From Erigeron canadensis (Eukaryota; Streptophyta; Magnoliopsida; Asterales; Asteraceae), in assembly GCF_010389155.1 (NCBI RefSeq), contig NC_057766.1:26359516-26423515 (forward strand): DNA of 64,000 nucleotides. The letters run 5' to 3'. Below the pieces are notes generated by a model. The model ran no database searches. It was not told the DNA's origin and saw nothing but the letters and a program-made list of their open reading frames with translations. Positions 1 to 10,924 of the stretch are shown piece after piece; the stretch's first letter is position 1, and each line of letters starts with the position of its first letter. A program made the translations under genes and the position numbers.

Positions 1-1502
1 AATTGAGTATGCAGATCACTCGCCATGATTGTTAAGCTTGTGAAAACGCATTTAGTATTATTCTAAGCTTGTTAAACACCTCTCACCCCTACTGAAGTTA
101 ATTTGCAAATCAATAAAGTAAAATACAAACATAATGAATAAAATTATGATATTTATCTACCTCGAAAATGGAGAGAACAGTAACGGGGGTCAGTTGCAGA
201 TGAGCACCAAACATAAAGGTACCTGTAAAACATCAAATACTTTTTTCAGGATCATCATTTTATAATATGCATATGTATTGACAGACATAATTTGAAGTGG
301 GTAAAAGAGGATACTCGCACCAAGATACCAGTTTCGATAGAAGCAATAAATGTCCCACAAATTCTGGTTAACCTACGAAAACATGCCCCAAGGGGTCACA
401 TAAAAAAGATACATAAAAACGGTGAAACTAAACCGCGTCGGAAGCTATAAATTAAGAGATCAAAATAGACGTATTGGAAGAAACTCGTTGCAGGGTCACA
501 CAAAACAATTGATATGCATTGTTGTAAGCAACTTATTAATCGTTGCCTTATCATTCAGTTTCAAGTAAAACCCGATTTCAAAAATTAGGTGCCATTTTAG
601 GTAGACCCTCTCAGAGTGGCATCTTGGTTTCCTATTGTGGCACTTGAGTCAGTAGGTTTCGTTCACAACCTGAAAACGAATCCAAGTAAAAAAATGAGTA
701 AAGAAAGCGATGGATGGCAAATATCGTAAGTTTAATTCTTTCAACGGTCTTTCTCACATGAATACTCTTTGATAGCAATACAAAAAATCATTGCCAAACT
801 TCCAACATGCAACATATATAATCCAATACCTCATCATCAATATCATCGTTTTTTGTACCACACCCGGTTACTTGTATGAACTACTCCACCATTATTTAAC
901 CAAGCATCCCCAAATAATATTGACAAACCATATACTATCAGTATATGTTGTGTAACAAAATCTGACCCATGAAACCAACGCCAGCAAACATTATCAAACC
1001 ATATATCTATCCTAAAAACATTTAAAACAAAATCAAATATACCTTATTCTTCAAAACTATACAATAGCCCAATTTTCATAATCTGAACTTCATTCTTGGA
1101 ATGAGAAACAATATCCCCACCACCAATATTGGAAATTAACAACAGAATTGAGCAAACGAACCAATTAATAAGAAAGGCGATGGATGGTGGTCAATCGAAA
1201 ACTAAAAGCAAACTGTTGTCCCATAGTTGAAAAACAATATAAGAGAAACATAAATGCAAAAGAAGCTTAGCAAGATAAGATATAACAAAATTAATAGATA
1301 TATATCAAAACCTATAACAAAATTATAAAAAAAACCCTAAAGCTATGAAATAACAAAATTAAAAAAGAATGAAGAAACCGAAAACTAACCTGCATATTCA
1401 ATTAATTTGAATATAACACACTACCTGGTCGTGGTGATTGGTGGCGGGGCACCGCTAGATTGTGGTATTGTGACGGTGGAGTGGTGATGGCGACCGGATG
1501 GA
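1..1502. other. Intergenic DNA, no gene recognised
   Basis: AT-rich sequence with no long reading frame on either strand and no protein motif that I recognise. Scattered short words resemble splice sites, so an untranslated or intronic part of a neighbouring gene beyond the left edge is possible, but nothing here proves it. Confidence 0.4.
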
Positions 1503-1850
1503 GATGTCAAAATGTCCAAGAGCAAATTTGACATTTTAAAGACAGAATTGCTTATTTTTAAAAAGGGCTTTTTGTGTTATTAGGAAGTATAGATTTTTGA
1601 GTAAGGGTATTATAGATGGATTATATAGATGTCAAAATGTCCAAGGGCAAATTTGACATTTTAAAGATAGAATTGCTTATTTTTAAAAAGGGTCTTTTGT
1701 GTTATTAGGAAGTATTGATTTTTGAGTAAGGGTATTATAGATGGATTATATCGATGTCAAAATATCCAAGGGCAAATTTGACATTTTAAAGACAAAATTG
1801 CTTATTTTTAAAAAAGGCATTTTGTGTTATTAGGAAGTATAGATATATGT
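1503..1850. repeat. 125-bp tandem repeat, about 2.8 copies
   Basis: The word GATGTCAAAAT starts at 1503, 1628 and 1753, giving a constant period of 125 bp. The units are nearly identical; the third stops at about 1850. Each unit contains an internal inverted pair (TTTGACATTTT against AAAATGTC). No reading frame runs through it. Confidence 0.85.
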
Positions 1851-1852
1851 CG

Positions 1853-3171
1853 TAATTGTACCTCTTTTAAGATCTTGTATTATTGTTTTACCACTTTATT
1901 CATCAAGCCATTTGATTAAATTGGGCTGTAAATTATCCGAAGTTCTATTGATAACTGAAAATTTGATTATGTTTATTCAATGACAGATTGGTCTTGGATG
2001 GCAATTTGTTACTTGTTGCAAAATACCATAATCCATTTCCAATTACATTTTAACTATCAAAATCGTTTAGTAAAGTTTTTAAAATGAGAATTGTCAAGTT
2101 TATACCAAACGTATGACTAAAATTCATTTTCACTCAAACTCAGTCCAACTTTTCCACTATCGGCTCAAAACATTTTACTAACTTGAAAATATACTTCTCA
2201 GAATGTCAACATTTTTTAAGGTTTGGATCTTGACCAGTTTCGATGATTCTCTCTCAAAACGGGACCAACTGGCCCATTTTCACCAAATTATAACCAAATG
2301 AACTCACCAAAGCTCTTTTCCCTTGACCCTGATCAAGTTTAACCACATTTGGGTCGATTTCACCTCTTAACTACACAAATGTGTCAACATTATCTGTTTC
2401 GATTTGAAACAACTTTAAGCTTTTATTTTCTACCCAACTTGAACCTAATGGACATATTTTCATATCTAATGACTACTTGTCTACTTATAAACTTACAACT
2501 TTACAGCAATGATCCTACATCTTTTTACCATACGGCAACTACTAATAATATTTCCTATAAAACCACTTACAAAGAAAAATTGCTTTTATATTTTATAACA
2601 TTACCTTAAGACTTCTGGAATTTATATAGCATTCTCGCCAAGGATTTCAAGGGTGATGTGGCCTCAGCTCATCCATCTGCAGAGGTGGTGGTTGGTGGCT
2701 AGTTTGTTAATGGTCTTTCTGTCTTTGTTGTTTCAAAATCAATATTCGTTGATGGCTAGTTTGTTAAAGGTCTTTCTCCTGTTAATCATAATTAATGCAT
2801 TTATTGCATTTCCGCAAACCTGATTTGAAATCTTGATCACGATATATATATTTCGTTTCAAGTTGAAAATTTGTTAGCTTTCTCATAACTACCACAGACA
2901 ACCTCTGTCCATAATCATAACGAAAATGGACAACGGGTGAAATGATTGGAAAAGTTTATTCATATGGATTTGAGCATATAAAATGCAAGAAAGTACCAGT
3001 TATGGCTGTATAATTACAGTAGTATTACATGAAGACACTTTAAAAACATCAAGGAACACAAAAAGATATATGAAGAGGCTCAAATTTTTGACCTTAGGAT
3101 GAGATATACGCGCTAGCCAACTGCAACAACACCTCTTGGTCTTTAATCTCACTATCATATTTTAGACAACT
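1853..3171. repeat. 3' flank of LRR kinase 1, duplicated next to kinase 3
   Basis: Blocks of this flank recur in the same order at about 31705-34270: the stretch around 1853-2010 matches 31705-31860, 2305-2600 matches 33320-33570, and 2760-3165 matches 33830-34260. The flank was therefore copied together with the kinase. The last part (about 3085-3165) also matches 26575-26660 beside kinase 2. The match is broken by indels, so the duplication is old. No gene is seen in it. Confidence 0.75.
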
Positions 3172-6100
3172 TCAGAAGAGACAATTGATGTGATGCAACT
3201 CTTGGATTATTTTGCTTGTGTTCATTATATCTTTCGGAGATTCCAAGGAGCATCCCAACCCAGTTCTTGCCAATAAAATCATGCTTTTTTCCAACATCTT
3301 CCACTTTCTAGCTTCATCGTCATGGTTGACATTTGCACCCTCAATGACAGACAATAGTGTCGGTTCAATTATCTCCATTAGACGATCAGGTAAAGCCATT
3401 GTCACATAGCCACGGAGGTTCAATCCATCTTTGAAGATGCGGTCTGTGGGTCTCTTTCCTGTTATCATCTCTAATAACAATATCCCAAAGCTGTAGATAT
3501 CCCCTTCTTTTGTCATCTCACCTCCAAGGCCGTACTCTAAAACCACATGAAATCTAGTTAACAATTGTACAAAATATTACATAATATATTTGAAAACTTC
3601 TTTGAAAAAAACTGATTACCTGGAGGTGCATACCCAATAGTCCCTCTTAGTCCAACTGTAGTGCTTTCATGTGGTTTTAATGGTAGGAACTTTGCCAGCC
3701 CGAAATCACCAATGCGAGCAACCATGTCACTGTCAAGTAAGATATTGCTTGGCTTCAAATCACAGTGAATTATGGGTACTTCACACTCTTGGTGGAGGTA
3801 GTGCATGGCATGAGCCACATCTGTTGCAATCGTTACTCTTTGGCGAAGGGTTAATCTTTGTGGAGGAGCTTCTTCGAAATCAACCTCTTGTTCTAAACTT
3901 GGATGTAGCCACCTTTCAAGATTCCCATTTGGCATGAACTCGTAAATAATAGCTTTGAAATCATTACCCTGAAAATCAACGGATGAACAGGAAGTGATGA
4001 CTTTCACAAGATTACGATGCCTTATGTTTTTCAAAGCCTCGCACTCCATCAAGAAACTCTTCAAAGCTCCTTGGTTTCCAAGCTTTAAAACCTTGATAGC
4101 AACCATTCCATCAGCTGGTTCAAGAATACCCTTATAAACAACACTAGAAGCCCCTGTCCCAATCAAGTTTTGTTGAGAGAATTCGTTGGTAGCTTTGAGT
4201 ATGCTTCCATAAGATACTCTTGAAAATGGTTGCACGTATGAAGCTGTTGCTGGTTGTGCTTGTGCCTTCCTTCTTTTCCAATAAAACAGATAAAACAAAA
4301 ACATTGCTACAACTAAAAGCGAGCAAATTGGAATGACAATTAGAATAACATGTGGTGGTCTAGAACCTGTGTTTGACCTTGATACTTTGACACATTTGGG
4401 CAGGTGAAGTTCAGGAAGGCCTCCACACAGACCATTGTTCCCTTGGATCGAGATCAAACTCGCATTCTTGAAAACACCTTCCAACGGTACCTCACCTTGA
4501 AGATTGTTGAACGACAAATCCAATGAAGACAAGCTTAGTTGCTCTAAGAATTTTGGAATTTGTCCAGAGAAGTTGTTACGGGAAAGATTAAGGTCGGTGA
4601 TACCTATTAGAACACTCATTGAGGAAGGTATCGGACCTTGAAAGGAATTGGCGCCAAGATTTAGGTACCCAAGGCTTGTGCAGCTTGTGATGGCATTTGG
4701 TATAGATCCAACCAGATCATTTTGTGACAGATCAAGTGCCACCAAAATTTTGAGTTTTTCTATCTCTTGGGGAAGGGGTCCAACTAAATAATTGTGAGAC
4801 AGGTTTAGAAGCATCGACAGGGATGATAGCTGAAAAAGTTCAGCGGGTATAGGGCCAGTAAGATTGTTTACGGAAAGGTCCAAAGCCAACAAACCACTGC
4901 AATTGCCAAGATTGGGAGATATATGTCCTTCTAATCTGTTTTCCGCCAAAGTCAACTCTAGCAATAACGATAGGTTTCCTATAGATTTTGGTAAGTTCCC
5001 GTTGAAGTAGTTGTCACTCATGTCTAAATATAGAAGGTGTTGTAGATTACCAAGTTCACTTGGAACTATGCTGGTTAACCGATTAGAGTTTATATAGAAT
5101 TCCTCTAACTTCACAAGATTCCCAATCCCATACGGCAAGGTCCCATAAATGAAGTTATTATCAAGTGATAAAGTTATTAGCTCAGATGAGAGATTGCCAA
5201 TAGAACTAGGAAGAGCTCCAGTCAATTGGTTGAATGCAAGATATATTTTTTCTAGTTTGCTACAATTGACTATGGAATCAATGAAGTTCATCTCATCAGG
5301 TTCTGAACTCCCTAGACTGTTATTACCTAATATAATAATCTAAAGATTTGACATGCGTCTAAAATCTATGTTAACCTTCCCAGTAAAACCATTGTTATTC
5401 AACTCAAGTCTAAACAAGTTTGAACAATTAGAAAATGAGAAGGGTATGCTACCAGTAAATTTGTTATGCCATATATAAAAAAGCTCAAGATTGGGTAGCT
5501 GTAAGCCTATATCTTTTGGTAAGCTTCCACTAATTGAATTATTGGCTACGTCAAGATCTTTTAAAGACGTTAAATTATATAATGATGGAGGGATCGTACC
5601 AGATAGAAGGTTAGAACCAAAAGCAAATACTTGCAAGTTGTACAATCGACCTAAAGTGTGAGGAATGCTTCCGCCTAGATAATTGTAGGTGGCATATAAG
5701 CCATTAAGAAAAGTGAAGTTTCCAAAGTAAGACGGTATCCCTCCTGTAAAACCATTATTATGAATGGCTAACACCATCAGGTTCACCAGTGCACTAAGCT
5801 GTTGTGGAAGCTTGCCAGTCAGATTGTTCCTACCAAACTGTAGAATGGTTAGCCTTGTACAGTTTGATAAACTGACTGGAACTTCACCTTCAAAAGCATT
5901 GCTGTTGAGATATAGTTCCTCCAACCTAAACAGATTTCCTAAATTATGTGGGATTACACCTTTAAAGGTGTTATTCGTTAGATTTAACACTCTGAGAAAA
6001 CTTAAGTTTCCAATATGAGGGGACACGGAACCAGCAAAGCCTCGAGACCCAAGGACTAATCTGGTGACTCTACGATGCCGACGACCACATGTAACACCTT

Positions 6101-6281
6101 GCCATTGACAGAAATGCAAGGAGGTGTTCCATGAGTCAAGAACATGTTGGGGGTCATGAATGATGCTCGACTTTATGGCCAGAAGTGCAAGACGATCAAT
6201 ATCGTTTGTGGCCAGTGAAAGTGTTGGAGACCATAACAGCAATATTGCCGTTACATGTAAGAAATAAGAAAGGTATGCCAT
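3172..6281 (-). pseudogene. LRR receptor-like kinase 1 (subfamily XII type), one premature stop
   Basis: Two exons on the minus strand: 6281-3620 and 3536-3172, with an 83-bp GT-AG intron (3619-3537) that splits the GYAPPE motif of the kinase. Read through the stop it would encode about 1008 residues: signal peptide, LRR N-terminal cap, about 20 LRRs, one membrane segment (residues about 640-665) and a Ser/Thr kinase. The kinase has the glycine loop GTGASSVVYKG, catalytic HCD in place of HRD, and DFG. HCD marks a non-RD kinase, as in Xa21, FLS2 and EFR, which sense microbial patterns at the plasma membrane. An in-frame TAG at 5342-5340, in the LRR region, replaces an Arg codon of kinase 2; everything after it stays in frame. 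The start is the Met before AYLSYF, matching kinase 2; an upstream Met at 6311 lies before the signal peptide. It could be a recent pseudogene or a sequencing error. Confidence 0.88.
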
Positions 6282-6311
6282 GAAAAACCTATTTTGTATT
6301 TTTTGACACAT

Positions 6312-6970
6312 ATGTTTCTTGGATTTGAAATTCCTAAGATATTACTAATAAATACCAACGGTGAAAAATAAGTCTTTGCAACACTGATGGAGACTAAACT
6401 GAATCATGGACCCACCGCAATGATATTTCAGTCGACTTGTTAACAAGTCTTGGTCTTGCTTAATTTGCACGTTGTCATCTATTTCTTTCTTTTCTCACAC
6501 GATATTGAATCAAACTTGCTGTGAAGCTTTTAAAGTCTTCAGTGCAAAGAAGCTTTTGAAGTCCATTAATTAACAAAAACTATTCTTATGCCCCCGATAC
6601 GGCGGTGCATTGACAACAACAGTGGTGGCGGAAACATTAGCGGCGGCGGCATCGTTAGCGGTATGGTTATTAATGTAAAAATAATTGATGTAAAATGGAT
6701 AGTGTAATTATTTTAAGGGTTGAGGGATGTATATTGTAAATAATTTCATTAACGGTAATATAACTAAGTATATTTGGTGGAGATATCTAAGTTTGTAAAT
6801 AAATGAAAGGGTAACTTGGATAGATGAAATAAAGTGAATGAAAATCAAATGTTTTAAAATGTAGTATAGATATAGATGATAATAATAATCACAATTAAGC
6901 TCAATGAACCCCGGATTATCTCTTTTGAACATCATGTGAAAAATGAAATCACGATTGGTATTGATTTGAA
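6312..6970 (-). other. 5' flank of LRR kinase 1
   Basis: This upstream region is shared with kinase 2 (29787-30000 and on to about 30760) and, more diverged, with 7280-7810. Conserved words include TGGACCCAC, CAAGTCTTGGTCTTGC and CGGATTATCTCTTTTGAA. It should hold the promoter, but I cannot point to a convincing TATA box. Confidence 0.55.
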
Positions 6971-7269
6971 ATTACTTTGATTTTCCTAGAAAATGTTGTC
7001 ATGTATTCCAGTACGTTAGACAAAAGTGTTAATTAACTTGAAATTGTTTTGACTAATTGGTTTTCATTAACTAGTATAAATTTAATTAGTGCATTGCATT
7101 TTATAAAAGCATTATATAGAAATTAGAGTTGTTAAAATTTAAAAAATGAAAATTTTAAAGTGTAAAAAACAATAAAAAGATGTCTTCAAATTTTATATGT
7201 TTTCTTAAAAAACAAAATATGTTTCCCTAACCAAATACGTCTTATGGTTTTACTAACTAAATACCATTT

Positions 7270-7810
7270 CTATGCATGAAAGGTATATGTCATGAAAACT
7301 TTCTTTAACTTCTGCTTTTACTTAAGTGCTATATATAAAAGCAGGTCTGATGAGGCCTGAACCGAATTGAAACATGGACCCACTGCCACGAAAATTCGTT
7401 CGACTAGCTAGCTTTTTACCAGGTCTTGGTCTTAGCTTGCTTTGTACGTTGTCACCTTGTCAATTTATTCGATTGTTTGTTTTCTTTCTCACACGATAAT
7501 GAATTGACCGTAACAATCACCTCATCCTTCTCTTGATCATTATCTCTTCGTTTCATAAAGCTCTACTATATGTCACCCACACCCTCATTATTTTCCACAT
7601 GAATCAAACTAATTGCATCTTCCATGTATATATCTCGATTTGAAGAGAAGCCTTTTAAAGTCCATTATTATTATATAAGTGATGTTTTAAGTTATTTGTC
7701 GCAATGGCACCTGGCTAGCTTCCCTAAAAATTAAATATTGATCATAGAACTAACCGGCCTTTTTTGAAGAATTGCACGGTAATATATCAAGTGAAACAAC
7801 GAAAGATCAA
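7270..7810 (-). pseudogene. Relic 5' end and promoter of a further LRR kinase copy
   Basis: On the minus strand, 7275-7310 resembles the start-codon region of kinases 1 and 2 (GAAAGGTATATGTCATGAAAA against GAAAGGTATGCCATGAAAAA). The following 7350-7560 resembles their upstream flank (ATGGACCCACTG, AGGTCTTGGTCTTAGCTTGC, TCTCACACGATAATGAAT). No coding sequence remains to the left, because 7140-7270 is unrelated AT-rich DNA. I infer a fourth tandem copy of which only the promoter and start region survive. Confidence 0.55.
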
Positions 7811-8146
7811 ACGATTAGTTGCTCACAAAAGGCTTGTCCTTGGCCCGTCGAAAATCACGTCGACAAAGATGTTCTTGACACCACCCTCCACGTGGGGTCG
7901 TCATCGTATCCCGTCGAAATTAAACACAAAGTGGTAATGAAGACGAAACATGTTCTTGGGCCATTTATTTCCTTTTTTTTTTCTTTCTCGTTCCTATGGT
8001 TGTATACATGTGTGTTGTTAAGTTGTTTGTCTGTGTGTCTCTCTATGTTGAGTGGTAGGGAAGGACCGAAGGAGATTAATTGTGTGTGTATGTGTTTGTT
8101 GTGTGGCAGGGAATTGAAGCAGATATATAAGGTTATTACAATATGA
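7772..8146 (+). CDS. Unrecognised 124-codon ORF, doubtful
   Basis: An open frame whose first 65 codons are less AT-rich than the surroundings and look mildly protein-like (several Cys, His and Val residues). The rest becomes a hydrophobic, low-complexity tail. I do not recognise a family. It lies just before the 8.3-13.6 kb repeat element and beside the relic kinase promoter. No splice or expression signal decides for it. It may be a chance frame or a fragment of a lost gene. Confidence 0.15.
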   Translation: MHGNISSETTKDQTISCSQKACPWPVENHVDKDVLDTTLHVGSSSYPVEIKHKVVMKTKHVLGPFISFFFSFSFLWLYTCVLLSCLSVCLSMLSGREGPKEINCVCMCLLCGRELKQIYKVITI

Positions 8147-8530
8147 TTTCATTTTTCTTTTTAATTAATTCAATTATGTACAAAAATAATCATTCACATG
8201 TATACATATTTATACATATGCACGTATGGTTGTTTTCATATCACATGTTTGGTTTCTTGCAAGAGACTTTATTTATTATGTTTTTACGCTTTTATGTAAT
8301 ATGTTTAATGTGGTTACTTTGTGTGTATATATATATATATGAGCTTTGTTCATTTACATCCTTAATTTTTCATGGATCTCAAGGGCTTAATCTTAGCCCT
8401 TTGATTGTTCCCATCAATGGTGGAGATTAGCATTTACCCCAAATTAAAAATAAAACACGGAGGGGTATATTCGTAATTTACACTAAAAAAAATAAGACTC
8501 TATCTTTCATTTATCTTCTTTTCTTTTTCT

Positions 8531-8540
8531 CCTGATCAAA

Positions 8541-8572
<32 letters not shown>

Positions 8573-8585
8573 ACTCTCTCTCTTC
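8531..8585 (+). repeat. (CA)n and (CT)n microsatellite
   Basis: A (CA)n run of about 15 units is followed by a CT run. It is part of the left inverted repeat; the right end carries the complementary (AG)n and (GT)n at 13350-13420. Confidence 0.9.
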
Positions 8586-8929
8586 TACTCCTTGGACAGT
8601 AACCACCACCACCAACATATCCGACCGCAGTCGTCGCCGCCGCCACCACCATTAAAATCTGGATCTTCATCTCAAACCACTAGCAACAACAACAAATAAA
8701 AGATGATGTTTTAGATATTATTAGAGTGAAATATTATGTAGTTTATGTTTTTAATATAAAAATGGACAAACAAACCATTTTTATCCATGATTTGTAGTCT
8801 TTTTCTCTTATTTTTGTTTTTTCATATGATAAGAACTTGTTGTTTAAAATTTTTATAATGAGTTTTGCCCACAAAGTGTTTGATGAAATGTCTAAGACAA
8901 AGAGTATGTACTAAATCAAATTTCGAATA

Positions 8930-10165
8930 TGAAAGTGTATGCTAAAAATCATTTTTGATTTTATATATGATTTGTTTAAGGAAGACATTTGCTTTAACTA
9001 AAATAAAATCATATATGATTTTGTATATGTTTTCCTCAATGCATACGTAAAATCATTCTTATGGATAATTCAAAAATGATTTTGTATAAGTATGAATAAA
9101 ATCAAAAATGATTTTGTATTGATAATTCACACAATGTTTAAAATCATATATGATTTCAAACGGTTATATTTTTATGCAACTTATTTTAGTTTTGACTCGA
9201 TGTAATATACAAAATCATAAATGAGTTTCTAAAGTTTTCCTCTAATGTATGTGTAAAATCATTTTTGATTTTGCATAGGTTTTTCTAAATGATGCATAAA
9301 ATCATTTTTGATTTCGTATTGTTTTTTTATGAATGAGATGGAAGTTACCTAAATGTCCTACACAAAATCATATATGATTTGGCATACTTGGTTGACTAAT
9401 TACGACTAAAATCATATATGATTTTGAATAAGATTAATGATATCGAACTCATTTTTTTTTTCTATATTTATATATAAAATCATATATGATTTTGTATATG
9501 TTTCCCCAATGCATACGTAAAATCATTCTTATGGATAATTCAAAAATGATTTTGTATAAGTATGATTAAAATCAAAAATGATTTTGTATGGATAATTCAC
9601 ACTATGTTTAAAATCATATATGATTTCAAACGGTTATATTTTTATGCAACTTATTTTGGTTTTGACTCGATGTAATATACAAAATCATAAATGAGTTTCT
9701 AAAGTTTTCCTCTAATGTATGTGTAAAATCATTTTTGATTTTGCATAGGTTTTCTAAATGATGCATAAAATCATTTTTGATTTCGTATTGTTTTTTTATG
9801 AATGAGATGGAAGTTACCTAAATGTCCTACACAAAATCATTTATGATTTGGTATACTTGGTTGACTAATTACGACTAAAATCATATATGATTTTGAATAA
9901 GATTAATGATATCGAACTCATTTGTTTTTTCTATATTTATAAATAAAATCATATATGATTTTGTATATGTTTTCCTCAATGCATACGTATAATCATTCTT
10001 ATGGATAATTCAAAAATGATTTTGTATAAGTATGAATAAAATCAAAAATGATTTTGTATGGATAATTCACACTATGTTTAAAATCATATATGATTTCAAA
10101 CGGTTATATTTTTATGCAACTTATTTTGGTTTTGACTTGATGTAATATACAAAATCAATTTTGAT
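8930..10165. repeat. Palindrome array 1 with a ~470-bp higher-order repeat
   Basis: Short words with arms AAAATCA and TGATTTT around a 4-bp centre (TATA, TTTT or AAAA) recur every 40-60 bp. Example: AAAATCATATATGATTTT. A larger unit repeats with starts at about 9004, 9475 and 9944 (period 469-471 bp); the third copy stops near 10160. The units are nearly identical, so this expansion is recent relative to the flanks. No coding potential. Confidence 0.9.
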
Positions 10166-10189
10166 TTAAATACTAAACTAAATAAGCCG

Positions 10190-10910
10190 TTAGGCTAACC
10201 CTACGACTTCAAACCATAAACCCTTAAGCGTACCGTATGCACCTGTCCCCCTCCTGTAAGCTTTAACATTTTAGGGTTGAGCATTTAGGGTTTTATAATG
10301 TAAGTTTCCCCTCGTGTTTTACTTTGTAGCTTAGGGTTTAGGGTTTGAAGTCGTAGGCTAACCCTACGACTTCAAACCATAAACCCTTAAGCGTACTGTA
10401 TGCACCCGTCCCCCTCTTGTAGGCTTTAGCATTTTAGGGTTGAGCATTTAGGGTTTTAGAATGTAACTTTCCCCTCGGGTTTTACTTTGTAGCTTAGGGT
10501 TTAGGGTTTGAAGTCGTAGGGTTAGCCGTTAGGCTAACTCTACAACACTTCAAACCCTAAACCCTTAAGCGTACCGTATACATCTGTTCCCCTCCTGTAG
10601 GCTTTAGCCTTTAAGGGTTTAGCATTTAGGGTTATATTTTATAGGGTTTTCATATTGTAGCTTAGGGCCTAGGGTCTGAAGTTGTAGGGTTAACCGGGCT
10701 AACCCTACCACTTCAAACCATAAACCCTTAAGCGTACCGTATACATCCGCCCCCTTCTGTAGGCTTTAGCATTTAGGTTTTAGATTATTCCGAAGTTTTT
10801 ATATTGTAGCTTAGGGTTTAGGGTTTGAAGTTGTATGGTTAGCCCACTTCAAACCATAAACCCCTAAGCGTACCATATACATTTGTCCCCCTCCTGTAGG
10901 TCTTAGCATT
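10190..10910. repeat. 163-175 bp tandem array with telomere-like motifs
   Basis: About 4.3 units start near 10193, 10356, 10530, 10697 and 10838. Each begins GGCTAACCCTACGACTTCAA and ends with its near-complement (TTGAAGTCGTAGGGTTAGCC), so each unit is itself bounded by inverted repeats. Each contains AAACCCTTA and TTTAGGGTTTAGGG words that resemble the plant telomere repeat TTTAGGG, but they are embedded in a longer unit and are not a telomere tract. Confidence 0.85.
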
Positions 10911-10924
10911 TTTGTTTTTTATAT

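Noticed and set aside
3085..3165. SINE in the 3' flank of each kinase
   Set aside because: Box B-like word is present in all three copies but box A, tail and target duplication are not readable; too degraded to call.
3671..3937. Plus-strand frames within the LRR kinases
   Set aside because: They are antisense shadows of the kinase and LRR coding sequence, repeated in all three copies.
10190..10910. Interstitial telomere
   Set aside because: The TTTAGGG words are isolated inside a ~165-bp unit and never form a pure tandem tract.
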